A DNA stretch of 64,000 nt, taken from the NCBI GenBank assembly GCA_964473525.1, contig CAYYPK010000025.1, positions 1 to 64,000 on the forward strand, in the 5' to 3' direction. Within the stretch, counting starts at the first letter, position 1. Each line of letters starts with the position of its first letter. Position numbers and translations under genes: made by a program. Under the pieces are notes generated by a model. It worked only from the letters and a program-made list of their open reading frames with translations. It did no database searches and was not told where the DNA came from. Shown here one piece after another: positions 17,383-26,651 of the stretch. The stretch is from GCA-2687025 sp964473525. GTDB lineage: Bacteria; Poribacteria; WGA-4E; GCA-2687025.

Positions 17383-19044
17383 ATGAAAAGGCGACGGCGG
17401 GGACGCTGGATCGTGGCCGCCGCCCTCGCCGTCGGCGTGCGGTTGTCTGCCGCCTCGGGAGACTGGGTGACGTTCACAGACGTCACAGAAGCCGCGGGCA
17501 TCTCGTTCCAGCACGTGGCGGGCATGACAGGCCGCAAGCACATCGCCGAGACGATGGGATCCGGCGCTGCCTTCCTCGACTTCGACGGCGACGGGGATCT
17601 CGATGCGTACCTCGTCCAGAGCGGCTACCTGCCCGACGAACGCCCCGACGGCAATCCTGGCGGAACGCTTTACGAGAACCTGGGCGACGGCAGCTTCCGC
17701 GACGTCACGGACGCCGCTGGAGTCGCCAACGACGACGGCTATGGCATGGGCATCGCCGCCGCGGACTGCGACAACGACGGCGACCAGGACATCTACATCA
17801 CGAACTACGGCCCGAACGTCCTGTACCGCAACAACGGCGACGGCACGTTCGAGGACGTGACCCACGCGGCCGGCGTCGGTGACGAGCGCTGGGGAGCGAG
17901 CGCGGCCTTCCTGGACGTCGACAACGACGGGCTGCTGGACCTGTTCGTCGTGAACTACCTCAAGGCTCCGCTCGACATGGCGCCGTGCCGCAACGCCGAC
18001 GACCCAACGCTCCTGGAGTACTGTCACCCGCGTCTCTTCGAGGGCGTCGGAGACGTGCTCTATCGCAACAACGGCGACGGCACGTTCGAGGATATCTCCG
18101 AGGCAGCAGGCGTCGTGAACCCCATCGAAGGACGCGGTCTCGGCATCGCGGTGGGCGACTATAACAACGACGGGCGCCCGGACGTCTACGTGGCCAACGA
18201 CACGACGCGCAACTTCCTCTACGAGAACAACGGCGACGGCACGTTCACCGACGTGAGCCTGCTCGCCGGATGCGGCTATAACGGCATGGGTCTGCCCGAG
18301 GGCGGCATGGGCGTCGACTTCGGTGACATCGACGACGACGGCTGGCTAGACCTCGTGTCCGTGCACTCCACGTCTGAGACGAACACGCTCTATCAGAACA
18401 TGCAGGGCTTCTTCATGGACATCACGGCGGCATCAGCCGTCGGACGCCCGAGCCTGCCAATGACAGCCTTCGGCACGAACTTCGCAGACTTCGACAACGA
18501 CGGCATGCTCGACCTGTTCGTCGTGGACGGGCACGTTCAGGACGTCATCGCGCTTCTCGACGATGCCCACACCTACCCGCAGCGGGACCAGGTGTTCCGA
18601 GGCGTCGGAGGCGGCCGGTTCGAGGAGGCATCCGAGGAAAGCGGCGACTACTTCGGTCAGATGCACGTGGGTCGCGGGGCTGCCTTCGGCGACATCGACA
18701 ACGACGGTGACGTGGACGTGCTGATCTCGAATTCCAACCAGCCTGCCATACTACTCCGCAACGATGGTGGGTCCGACAACAACTGGCTGCGCGTCGCCCT
18801 TGAAGGGTCGGCCAGCAACCGCGATGGGATCGGGGCGCGCGTAACCGTGATGGTGAATGGGGCGACCCGGATTGCCGAGGTGCAGAGCGGATCAAGCTAT
18901 TGCTCGGCGAGCGACCGTCGTCTGCTGTTCGGTCTTGGGGACGCGACGGGCGTGGATCGTCTGCATGTGGCGTGGCCGTCGGGTCGCGAGTCTGACTTCG
19001 CCAACCTGCCCGCCAACGAGACCGTTGTTGTCGTCGAGCCCTAG
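17383..19044 (+). CDS. Secreted FG-GAP repeat / ASPIC-UnbV domain protein
   Basis: 553 residues if started at ATG 17383, which gives MKRRRRGRWIVAAALAVG, a signal peptide. GTG 17347 is possible and would overlap ybaB. The mature protein is a beta-propeller of FG-GAP repeats with calcium-loop motifs such as FDGDGDLD, CDNDGDQD, VDNDGLLD, IDDDGWLD and IDNDGDVD. A C-terminal ASPIC/UnbV domain follows (NRDGIGARVTV, LHVAWPSGRE). Such CRTAC1-like proteins are exported and bind ligands or calcium; the exact role is unknown. Recurring DNA for NNGDGTF inside the gene reflects protein repeats. Confidence 0.85.
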   Translation: MKRRRRGRWIVAAALAVGVRLSAASGDWVTFTDVTEAAGISFQHVAGMTGRKHIAETMGSGAAFLDFDGDGDLDAYLVQSGYLPDERPDGNPGGTLYENLGDGSFRDVTDAAGVANDDGYGMGIAAADCDNDGDQDIYITNYGPNVLYRNNGDGTFEDVTHAAGVGDERWGASAAFLDVDNDGLLDLFVVNYLKAPLDMAPCRNADDPTLLEYCHPRLFEGVGDVLYRNNGDGTFEDISEAAGVVNPIEGRGLGIAVGDYNNDGRPDVYVANDTTRNFLYENNGDGTFTDVSLLAGCGYNGMGLPEGGMGVDFGDIDDDGWLDLVSVHSTSETNTLYQNMQGFFMDITAASAVGRPSLPMTAFGTNFADFDNDGMLDLFVVDGHVQDVIALLDDAHTYPQRDQVFRGVGGGRFEEASEESGDYFGQMHVGRGAAFGDIDNDGDVDVLISNSNQPAILLRNDGGSDNNWLRVALEGSASNRDGIGARVTVMVNGATRIAEVQSGSSYCSASDRRLLFGLGDATGVDRLHVAWPSGRESDFANLPANETVVVVEP

Positions 19045-19240
19045 CGGCCGGCAGTGGTCGAACCTCCAATCTGACGCTCCCTTTAGCGCGGCAAGCGAGC
19101 GAGTCGAGCGCGGTTGGCCGACGGCGTGGACGCCCCAACCGTGCTACTCCAAGCACAGGGCTGTAGGGGTGCGGCGCCAGCGCGCAGGCGGGGCAGCCTC
19201 CCCGCAGGCGAACGCAACAGCGATGACGGGCCTGCGACGC

Positions 19241-19966
19241 CTAGCGACCTGACTTCAGACCTGCCCAGGCAACGCTCGCTTTATCCTTGGCCTCAACGTC
19301 AGGGACGATGCTGAAGAAATCACCCTCAACGGTAGGGATGATTCCAAGGTTTTCGGCGTCGAAGTAGACGTTGACGTATGCGGAGCCGCCGGACTCACCA
19401 CACTTGAACAGCATGATGTTCTCGCCGGCGTTCAGGTCGATGTCGGTGGGCATCGTGACAGTGCGCACGCCACCGGTCCACTGGTCGTTGTCGTAGACCT
19501 GCTCGCCGTTGAGCCAGACCTGCAACCAGTCGTCGTGAGCGGGATGCATCGTCGTGGTCTGCGGGCCGGGCGAACGGACGCCGATGAGGCCGTACCACTC
19601 GATGTCGTCGGAGCCAGCGGGGAGGCCCCAAGACGTGGCCATGTTGTCACCGTCGTTGGTGTCGATGGTGATAGACTGCCAGACATGCCGGCCACCGTAA
19701 TCGGCTAGATCGACCACCATGCTCCGCGTCGCGCCAACGCCTGCGAGCGTGGAGACGGTCTCGTGCGTGTGCGCCCCTCCCGTGCCCTCGCTGATGAAGT
19801 CAATCAGCCCAGACGCGGCGAATCCCCCGTTGTTCCGGATGAGCTCGAGGCCGAACCAGCCCTCGACCCAAGCGTCAGGGCCGCTGCCCTGCCGATCCGC
19901 CGCCATAGCGTCTGCCGCGACCAGACCCAGCGAGATGGCGCCGGCAACGAACCACGTTGTCTTCAT
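19241..19966 (-). CDS. Secreted beta-sandwich protein of unknown function
   Basis: 241 residues. ATG 19966 is chosen because it opens a clear signal peptide (MKTTWFVAGAISLGLVAADA, likely cut after AMA) and has GGAGGA a few bases upstream; the frame further upstream is low-complexity. The mature part has alternating strands such as WLQVWLNGEQVYDND and NAGENIMLFKCGE, in the style of carbohydrate-binding or PA14-like sandwich domains. No catalytic motif was recognised and the family assignment is tentative. It stands alone between the FG-GAP gene and the COG3014-like lipoprotein. Confidence 0.65.
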   Translation of the reverse strand: MKTTWFVAGAISLGLVAADAMAADRQGSGPDAWVEGWFGLELIRNNGGFAASGLIDFISEGTGGAHTHETVSTLAGVGATRSMVVDLADYGGRHVWQSITIDTNDGDNMATSWGLPAGSDDIEWYGLIGVRSPGPQTTTMHPAHDDWLQVWLNGEQVYDNDQWTGGVRTVTMPTDIDLNAGENIMLFKCGESGGSAYVNVYFDAENLGIIPTVEGDFFSIVPDVEAKDKASVAWAGLKSGR

Positions 19967-20197
19967 GCGTGCCGTCCTCCGGTTTGAGCGCCCGAGCAAC
20001 GGGGCCGGGTCGGCGTGATGCGTCGGGCCGTTGCCCCACAATAGCCACTGGCGCGACCGCCCGCGGCAGGCGCAGCCACGGCCAACCAGCCGCGCTCCTC
20101 CGCAGCGACTGCGGGCTGCGCCGTATCGGCTCCGCTTCATCGTGTAGGGATCCGCCGGCGTCCGGGCAGGATGGCACACCCCTGAGCATCACGGTGG

Positions 20198-21553
20198 TCA
20201 GTCGAATGTACGGACGTTCCAGAATGCCTTGCCGCCGGCGACGACAGCCATATCAGGGACCATCTCCGAGCTCCGCTCGCGACCACGATCGTCCGAGAAC
20301 GACAGCCGCACGTCGTGTGAACCGGGCGGAACCGGCACTCGCGCGACGGAAATCAGGCACGGCAGCGTCTGCCAACTCCGCGTGTCGGCAACTTCCGAGG
20401 CCACGTTGAACGCGTTCACGAGCCAGCCAGCGACCGTGTTCTTCTCCTTCGCGCGGCGATAGGCGAGGTACTTCAGCAAGCCTCGTGCCGCCGTACGCAG
20501 CAGGATCTTCCCCTGCTCACCCTCGAAGGTGTCCGTCATGACGCGGTCCAGATCCTCCACCCGCGTCGCGTGGACAGCGTGTTCGCCGTCGCCGACGGAG
20601 ACGCGCATGCCCGTCAGCGCGGGTCGCTCGGATGCGTAGTCTGGGATGGCGACGCGCAGCAGGTAGGCAAGCTCGACATCGTCATACGTCGTGAACCTGC
20701 GTTCGACGATGCGGTCGGCGAACACCCACACTTCCTTCTCGTCGAGTTCGTCCCCCGTGAGGATGGGCAGGACGATGTCATCGGCGAACTTGATCGGCGC
20801 GTATCCGCTTTCGTGGAACAAGACGACCTCGCCCCAGCCATCGGGTGTCGACGGGGGCTCCCCGTACTTGTCGACGTACTGCTCCGCGTCGTCGTCGAAG
20901 CCTAGCCCGCGAGCCAGCCGCACGAGCGAATGCCCGATGTCGTCTGGCTGCTGGACGCCGTACGCCTCCGTGTACCGTGCGTAGCCCTGCTCAGCCCATC
21001 GGTAGGCGATGTAGGCGTCGTTCCAATCGCCCGCCCACTCATACAGGATGCCGGAGAAGTACGCGAAGAAGGCGGCGCCAGCGAACTCGTACTTGTCGTC
21101 CTCATCGGCGTATGACCGCAACAGGGCGCCCGCTCGCCGTACCTCAACGAGGGCATCGTCCGGCAAGCCCAGATACACGTAGTTCAGCGCCCGGTAGTAG
21201 TGGATGAGAAGACGCTCGTAGCGCGTGCCGGCGTACGGTCTCACCGTGTCCGACGTAAGGAGCGCCGCCGCCTCGTGCGAGATGTGGCGCGTGTAGAGAT
21301 CCTCGGCGAGGTACTCCGCGATCTCGAAGGCGGCGTTGCTCTGGTCGAACTCGCCCGCGTAGTGGGCCACCAAGCCGACCTCGAGAAGGTACGGCAGTGA
21401 GATGTCGGGATCGACCTTCAAGCGCTCGAGGGACGCCTCGTAGTCTCCCGCCGCGAGGGTTCCGCGCAACTCCGCCATGTTGTACGAGGCGCAGCCCGTC
21501 GAGACGACAAGCAGCAGACACAGCAGGAGACGCCGTGGCGTGATGAGCGGCAT
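20198..21553 (-). CDS. COG3014-like lipoprotein
   Basis: 451 residues with signal peptide and lipobox VSTGCASYN. The N-terminal half is helical and TPR-like (AAGDYEASLERL, YYRALNYVYLGLPDDALVE, ILYEWAGDWNDAYIAY). The C-terminal half is beta-rich with VLFHESGYAPIKFAD and a closing VRLSFSDDRGRE. This architecture and its position downstream of an LpoB-like gene fit the uncharacterised COG3014 lipoproteins that accompany lpoB in some Gammaproteobacteria. A role with cell-wall synthases is inferred. It lies 57 bases after lpoB on the same strand, so an operon is likely. Confidence 0.75.
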   Translation of the reverse strand: MPLITPRRLLLCLLLVVSTGCASYNMAELRGTLAAGDYEASLERLKVDPDISLPYLLEVGLVAHYAGEFDQSNAAFEIAEYLAEDLYTRHISHEAAALLTSDTVRPYAGTRYERLLIHYYRALNYVYLGLPDDALVEVRRAGALLRSYADEDDKYEFAGAAFFAYFSGILYEWAGDWNDAYIAYRWAEQGYARYTEAYGVQQPDDIGHSLVRLARGLGFDDDAEQYVDKYGEPPSTPDGWGEVVLFHESGYAPIKFADDIVLPILTGDELDEKEVWVFADRIVERRFTTYDDVELAYLLRVAIPDYASERPALTGMRVSVGDGEHAVHATRVEDLDRVMTDTFEGEQGKILLRTAARGLLKYLAYRRAKEKNTVAGWLVNAFNVASEVADTRSWQTLPCLISVARVPVPPGSHDVRLSFSDDRGRERSSEMVPDMAVVAGGKAFWNVRTFD

Positions 21554-21610
21554 GCGCGGCCCCTGGCGATGGGTCGGGAGATTCAGCGTGGCACGTGGAC
21601 CGATGGCGCC

Positions 21611-22219
21611 CTAGAGCGCCGTGCGCTTGCGCTCCACGAACTTCTTGATCTTCTCCTGCCCGAGCCAGATCTTCTCATTCGTCTCGATGTCCGTGAGAAC
21701 GAGGTCGGTCTGGTAGAAGAGCACCTGCTTGCCGCCCTCGCGGTCCTCGATGGTGTTCACCTCGCCGGTCATCATGTAGTCCGCGCCCTCTTCCTGGCCC
21801 ATCTGCTTGATGCTGTCGAGGCTCGCGAACTTCCGCTGGTCGTCCTTCTCGTCGCGTAGCTCGCCACGCTGTTGGGCGCTCGCGACCACCCGCACGCGCC
21901 CGTCGTTGATGAACGCGCGTTCTATGTCGGAGACGAACGTCCCAACAGGAATGTGTTCCATGCTGCGGTTGCGGATGCCGCCCACGATGACGACGGGCTG
22001 CTGCCCCTCATCACGTGTCATGTGTCGTGTCAGCCACGGGTGGTTGAGACAGTCGACTATCATCGTCTCCGACACGTTGCGTGAGTCCGTGTCGTTCCAG
22101 CGTCCCGACAGGTCGATGACTTCCGTCGGATCGATGCGCGTAACAGACTTGGACGCCCCGCAGCCGACGACGGCGAACGCCGCGACCAAGATGGGAGCGA
22201 GAAGCAGATGCCGTTTCAT
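21611..22219 (-). CDS. lpoB: Penicillin-binding protein activator LpoB-like lipoprotein
   Basis: 202 residues. The signal peptide ends in AVVGCGAS (lipobox VVGC). The LpoB fold is indicated by DLSGRWNDTDSRNV, VIVGGIRNRSMEHIP, AFINDGRVRVVAS and GADYMMTGEVNTIED. LpoB is an outer-membrane lipoprotein that activates the glycosyltransferase and transpeptidase of PBP1B in enterobacteria. No PBP gene is in the window. AGGGGA lies just before the ATG. The COG3014-like gene follows directly. Confidence 0.85.
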   Translation of the reverse strand: MKRHLLLAPILVAAFAVVGCGASKSVTRIDPTEVIDLSGRWNDTDSRNVSETMIVDCLNHPWLTRHMTRDEGQQPVVIVGGIRNRSMEHIPVGTFVSDIERAFINDGRVRVVASAQQRGELRDEKDDQRKFASLDSIKQMGQEEGADYMMTGEVNTIEDREGGKQVLFYQTDLVLTDIETNEKIWLGQEKIKKFVERKRTAL

Positions 22220-22506
22220 TGCCTATCCCCTAGAATATGGATGCGGAAGTCGCGTTGCCCACGCAGGCGGAATGTACCCCGAAGGATACACCGTCTTCCC
22301 GTGTAACGAACGTGGGCGGCGTACGTTATAGCGACTCGAAGCCTTGCGAGCCGGCCGCCGCCGTCGTGGTCGAGCGGGCACCCTCCATCGCACGGCATGC
22401 GACAGGATGCATAACCATGCGACGTCGAAGACGCGGTTGGTCCGAGACATCAGATGTGGGTAAGTCGGGCCGGGGAGTCATTCGGGACTTCAGCAGCCAG
22501 GTAGAC

Positions 22507-23085
22507 ATGCCCGCTTACCAGGACCGGACGGTCGCCGTCGAGCGCGCGCTTCTCTACAAGCTCACGCGTCGTTGGGCGCCGATGGCAATAGCTGTCGCCG
22601 CGATCCTCGTCGGGCCCTTCGCCAGTGGACGGTACTACGAACGGCGGGTGGTGAACCAGGCCGCTAGCGAGACGCGCGCGCGGTTACTTGGGGAGCTTCG
22701 CGGCGAGGTCGGGAAGGCGGCGGCCGACTTGCGGACACAGGCAGGTATCCTGAGCGCCGTCGGGGCGGGCGACCTTTCACGCGCTGACGAGTTAAGCGTG
22801 GCGCCTCAGGCTGTCGCCTGGCGCGCCGCCTCGTTGCGACTCGATGTCCTCGAGGGCGACCCGTCGTACGAGGGCATCGCTGACTTCTACGCGCAACTCG
22901 CACGCGTCAACCAGAGCATGTCGCGATACCTGCACGCCGTGGATCACGCCCGCTGGGGTGGTACGACCTCGGGTGTCAACACCGTGGCGGTTGCCGCCGA
23001 CGCAGCGCGGCTCCGCTCCGCTCTACAAGCCGCGGCGGCGGCGGGCGAGTCCGCGATCCAGGCCGCTCCCCCTGGGACAGAGTAG
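22507..23085 (+). CDS. Hypothetical membrane-anchored protein
   Basis: 192 residues from ATG 22507. The frame is open from 22237, but the upstream part lacks any recognisable character. After MPAYQDRTVAVERALLYK comes one membrane segment, MAIAVAAILVGPF, then an extracytoplasmic part rich in Ala, Arg and Glu that is predicted helical (RLLGELRGEVGKAAADLR). The end, SALQAAAAAGESAIQ, is low-complexity. It may be a periplasmic coiled-coil protein. No family is recognised, and whether it is a real gene is only moderately certain. Confidence 0.45.
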   Translation: MPAYQDRTVAVERALLYKLTRRWAPMAIAVAAILVGPFASGRYYERRVVNQAASETRARLLGELRGEVGKAAADLRTQAGILSAVGAGDLSRADELSVAPQAVAWRAASLRLDVLEGDPSYEGIADFYAQLARVNQSMSRYLHAVDHARWGGTTSGVNTVAVAADAARLRSALQAAAAAGESAIQAAPPGTE

Positions 23086-23409
23086 CGAGCTGGTCCGCGC
23101 GACGGCATGTCGCGGCGGCTCCGTCGGCGCTCCGCGACTTCAGCCAGGCCCCCGAGCTCCGTGGTCGCGACCGTGCGGTCGAAGTGCGGCAGCCAGTCGG
23201 GATGCGACCAGACAGGCGTTCGGTTCCGCCCATCGCATTTCTCGGAGGAGGCCCGCCGCGACCTCAGGATCGCGTTCCCACGCCCTGGCGAGGTAGTCGC
23301 TCCACTCGTTGCGCGCTGTCAGCGGCGGCGTCGAGAGAACAGCGGTCGTACGCGGCTTCGACGGTCGCTGTGTCGTCCGAGGCGCCCAGGCGCCAAGAGG
23401 CCTCGCCGG
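23086..23409. other. Intergenic stretch without a supported gene
   Basis: This lies between two convergent genes. Several short open frames exist but none has a family-like sequence. Near 23375-23405 there are nested GC-rich inverted repeats (GAGGCGCC and GGCGCC copies), which may serve as a terminator for the minus-strand sulfotransferase. Nothing else is seen. Confidence 0.4.
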
Positions 23410-24219
23410 TTACTCGTAGCCCAGCTCGGCCATCCACGGTCCGTATCGCTCCACGACAAGACGCGCCTCGTCGTCCGACAGGGCGGCCTTCCACACGCCT
23501 GACGCGCCGCGTGTAGACGAGATGTGATTGTGGTGGAGCAGCGTCGTCCTATCCTGAAAGACGGCCGCCAGACCCGCCAACTGCTCGCGCATGGGCGCCC
23601 TTTGTCCGAACAAGCGGTCGCGGTCGGCTACCATCTGCCGGCGCAGATTACGCGTGATTGCCTCTGCGTTCTCCAGTGAGCACGCCGTGACCACGGCGGC
23701 GCGCGCCTCATCCGACATCTGGAGGTCCATTGCGACCACCACCTCATCGACGGCGGAGGGCACATCCGCGACCACCTGGTCGTACCGCTGCACGAGCAGC
23801 CAGTCGGCATCGGCGTGCCGACGGATGAATTCGTAGTTGTCCTGCACGCGGTCCAGGATCTCGGCGCATTCGTCGAAGTCTATGCCCCACGCGCGCTTCA
23901 TGGACGCAACGACGTCGCGTAGATCGCGATGCACGTACAGCACGCGGAGTTGGCCGTCCTCGCCCAGACGCTGAGCGCGCTCCAGATCAGGCAGGAGGGT
24001 GTCGAGGTCGTGCGTGTGGAACACGTAGCGCGCGGGGTCATCGAGCAGCGCAGTCGACACGATGTCCTGCGGGCGCGTTCCAGCGAGTGGCCCGGTCGCG
24101 GCACGCTCCGAGGCGTTGCGACACCCCTCGCCCACGCCCAGAGACTCTACGATGAGTCGGGCGATGTTGTACTGTAGAGTAGATCCCGACCGCACCATGC
24201 CGTTGCAGAGCACCAGCAT
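23410..24219 (-). CDS. Sulfotransferase family protein
   Basis: 269 residues. The 5'-phosphosulfate-binding loop is GMVRSGSTLQYN near the N-terminus, and the 3'-phosphate region is VLYVHRDLRDVVASMKRAW. Both are typical of PAPS-dependent sulfotransferases, which transfer sulfate to carbohydrates, lipids or small molecules. The start MLVLCNGMVRSGST leaves the usual very short lead. The C-terminus RYGPWMAELGYE is characteristic of bacterial members. The acceptor is not predictable. It is followed on the same strand, upstream, by the SQR-like gene. Confidence 0.82.
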   Translation of the reverse strand: MLVLCNGMVRSGSTLQYNIARLIVESLGVGEGCRNASERAATGPLAGTRPQDIVSTALLDDPARYVFHTHDLDTLLPDLERAQRLGEDGQLRVLYVHRDLRDVVASMKRAWGIDFDECAEILDRVQDNYEFIRRHADADWLLVQRYDQVVADVPSAVDEVVVAMDLQMSDEARAAVVTACSLENAEAITRNLRRQMVADRDRLFGQRAPMREQLAGLAAVFQDRTTLLHHNHISSTRGASGVWKAALSDDEARLVVERYGPWMAELGYE

Positions 24220-24285
24220 CGCAGTACTCCCGCTTACATCTCGTCGGCGCGTTGCTCGGCCCCCGCGCGCGACAGTCAGCGCGTC

Positions 24286-25455
24286 CTACCCGCCAAACCA
24301 GCGCGCGAAGCGCTCACGCTCAAATTCCGCCTTCAGCTCCAGACCCTCCTCGGACGGTGGCTGCATGGTCATTCGCGGGCCTTCCAGGGGCAGCAGATCC
24401 GCCGAAACCGCCGTCGCCATGTCCCCGCCCATCTCGAAGAAGCACGCTCCCTTGCCTGGGTACTCCTCGAGCGCCGCACTCGTGATCCGCGCCGCGAGGT
24501 TGCGCCCGACGACCGTCGCCTGCGCCTCAGCGAACATGCCGGACTTCGGATGAGGCTTGTCGCTCGGGAGCCGTGTCGCGGCAACGTCGCCCACGGCGTA
24601 CACGTTCGGCGTGGTGGTCTCGAACGTGCCGAACTCGACAGGGACGAAGCCCATCTCGTTCGTGAGTCCCGCCTCCCGGACTACCGTCGGCGCCCTGTGC
24701 GGCCACACTGCGGAGAAGACAGCATAGTCCAGTTCGAAGCCGTTTTCGTAGGTGATACGGCGCGCCGCCGGGTCGACCGAGGCGATGCGGTGCTGCGTGT
24801 GCAACTCGACGCCGTTGTCGGCCATCCACTCCGCGACGACGGCCCCGATCTTTGGACCAGCCGTCGGCATGGGGTGAGGCTCGGGCGTCGTCAGTATCAG
24901 CGGGACGTCGTCCCGTACGCCGCGGGTTCGGAGAAGCTCGTCCATGAGCAGCGCGTATTCGTACGGAGCGGGAGGACACTTGAACGGTGTCGCCGACACG
25001 GCAATGACGACCGCCCCCGACTCGACCTCTTCGAGCCGCTGCTTGAGCTGCATAACGTCGTCGATGGCGCAGAGGTTGTAAGAGGCCTCCGCGAGGCCCG
25101 GAATGCGCTGCGGATCCATCTCGCAACCTGTCCCGATGACGAGGTCGTCATAGGGCAGATCCTGCGTGCGCGTGTGGACCGTGCGCGTCTCCGTGTCGAT
25201 TCGAACGATCTCGTCGTTCACGAAGCGCACATGGTCAGCGAGCAGGGAAGTGTAGGGTCGCATGCCGTCGATGGGCTGGCGCCTGCCCATGAGCGCCCAC
25301 TGCAAGGAGAAACCCATGTTGAAGTGGGTTTTCCGATCGACGAGCGTAACGCGAGCTCGGCCGCTAGCCGCCACGTCGTTGAGCTCCGTGGCCAGCGCGA
25401 GCCCTGCGAAGCCGGCGCCCAGAAGTACGATGTTCCTTGCGTCGCGATCGGACAT
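24286..25455 (-). CDS. FAD-dependent oxidoreductase, SQR/FCSD-like
   Basis: 389 residues starting at MSDRDARNIVLLGAGFAG; the open frame continues upstream with unrelated Arg-rich sequence. The FAD-binding GAGFAGLALA and a C-terminal NVYAVGDVAA place it in the sulfide:quinone oxidoreductase, flavocytochrome-c sulfide dehydrogenase and NDH-2 group. Two cysteines suit a sulfur enzyme: C in VIGTGCEMDP and C in PFKCPPAPYEYA, the latter typical of FCSD/SQR relatives. It probably oxidises a sulfur compound and passes electrons to quinone, but this is not proved. The radical SAM gene lies 146 bases upstream on the same strand. Confidence 0.82.
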   Translation of the reverse strand: MSDRDARNIVLLGAGFAGLALATELNDVAASGRARVTLVDRKTHFNMGFSLQWALMGRRQPIDGMRPYTSLLADHVRFVNDEIVRIDTETRTVHTRTQDLPYDDLVIGTGCEMDPQRIPGLAEASYNLCAIDDVMQLKQRLEEVESGAVVIAVSATPFKCPPAPYEYALLMDELLRTRGVRDDVPLILTTPEPHPMPTAGPKIGAVVAEWMADNGVELHTQHRIASVDPAARRITYENGFELDYAVFSAVWPHRAPTVVREAGLTNEMGFVPVEFGTFETTTPNVYAVGDVAATRLPSDKPHPKSGMFAEAQATVVGRNLAARITSAALEEYPGKGACFFEMGGDMATAVSADLLPLEGPRMTMQPPSEEGLELKAEFERERFARWFGG

Positions 25456-25600
25456 GCAGCGGTGTCTCCCCGTTGGGTCGCGGCACAGGGAACGGCAGCG
25501 ACCGGCGACCATCATACGGCCGGCGTGCAAGCCAAGGAAGCCTACGTGGAGAGCGCACGGACGGGGCAGCCGAGGGCGGAAGGGCGACGTGGACCAGCGC

Positions 25601-26596
25601 CTAAGCGTGCTCCTCCAACGCCAGGGCCTTCTGATGGCGCTTGTGCTCGCGTTCACCGCGGAACCACATCGAGAGGACGGCTGGCAGGTTCCCGTCCACC
25701 GCCGAGCAGCGGTAGGCGCATCCGATGGTGCACCCGTCGGAGCACGTCTTCTTCAGCGCCCCCGCGGCCAGCATATCCGCGCGTGTGTATCCCGTAATGT
25801 CTCGGTCGAGGTAGCCGCGCTGCGACGCGCAGTACTGCACCTTGCCGAACTCGTCGACGTACATGTAGCGGTGTCCCGCGCGGCAGTGCCAGTCAGGGGT
25901 TTCGCCTCGTAGCAGGCGCGATCCGTATTCGCGCTCAATCGCGGAGAAGTTCCCCGACTCGGCATAGAACCTCTCCCACGTGCTGAGGTACGGCTCCCCC
26001 TGGATGCCGATGCGACCTTCGTCGTCGTGTACCAGGCCAATCGAGATGGGGATGCCCAGGTCGCGGACCTCGCTGACAAGGTCGTCGTACTCGTCGATGC
26101 TCTGCGGGCAGAGGACGGCGTTCACGTGCAGGCTGAACTTCGCGAGGTCCGCGAGCGCGCGCAGCCTCGAGCGGACGCTCTTGAGGGACTTCTGGATGAA
26201 CAGATCGTCGGAGGGAGACAGCGTATCGACGCTGATCTGCATGTGGTCCAGGCCTGCCTCGTTCAGGTCATGGATCATCTCTTCGCTGAGTAGAAAGCCG
26301 TTCGTGATGAGCGACACGTTGGACTTGCGCCGCGCGTACCGGACCAACTCGCTCAGGTCTGGATGGAGGAGCGGCTCGCCCCCCAGTAAGTCAATACCGG
26401 CGGTCTTCAGCGCGTGGAGGGCGTCGATGCGTTCCTTGAGCGTGTCCACGTCGATTGACGGTGAGTGGTCGTCGTATTCGGTGCAGTAGCCACAGCTCAG
26501 GTTGCAGCGTCGCGTGATGATGAGCTGCGCGATAATGGGGGCCTTCCGCGCGAGGACGTTCCACGCGGTCCGCACCGGCTTACGTACTACGCTCAC
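25601..26596 (-). CDS. Radical SAM protein with C-terminal Cys-rich domain
   Basis: 331 residues. The [4Fe-4S]-SAM motif is CNLSCGYC (C31, C35, C38). GGEPLLHPDL and SLITNGFLLSEEM are the usual second and third core elements. C-terminal cysteines in DWHCRAGHRYMYVD, VQYCASQ and KKTCSDGCTIGCAYRC suggest a SPASM-like auxiliary cluster. The order resembles HpnH, MoaA-like and peptide-modifying enzymes, but no peptide precursor gene is seen nearby. The ATG at 26596 fits, with a short basic lead. Confidence 0.85.
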   Translation of the reverse strand: MSVVRKPVRTAWNVLARKAPIIAQLIITRRCNLSCGYCTEYDDHSPSIDVDTLKERIDALHALKTAGIDLLGGEPLLHPDLSELVRYARRKSNVSLITNGFLLSEEMIHDLNEAGLDHMQISVDTLSPSDDLFIQKSLKSVRSRLRALADLAKFSLHVNAVLCPQSIDEYDDLVSEVRDLGIPISIGLVHDDEGRIGIQGEPYLSTWERFYAESGNFSAIEREYGSRLLRGETPDWHCRAGHRYMYVDEFGKVQYCASQRGYLDRDITGYTRADMLAAGALKKTCSDGCTIGCAYRCSAVDGNLPAVLSMWFRGEREHKRHQKALALEEHA

Positions 26597-26651
26597 CCGT
26601 CGCCTCCAACTATGACCGCACCGTCTGGCGCCGTCGCCCTGTCAGTATACG

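Noticed and set aside
17560..18730. Direct repeats resembling a CRISPR or tandem array
   Set aside because: The recurring NNGDGTF and D-x-D-x-DG coding units are FG-GAP repeats inside one frame, unevenly spaced.
19045..19240. Small gene between FG-GAP and the secreted protein
   Set aside because: Open frames here have no ribosome site and no protein-like pattern.
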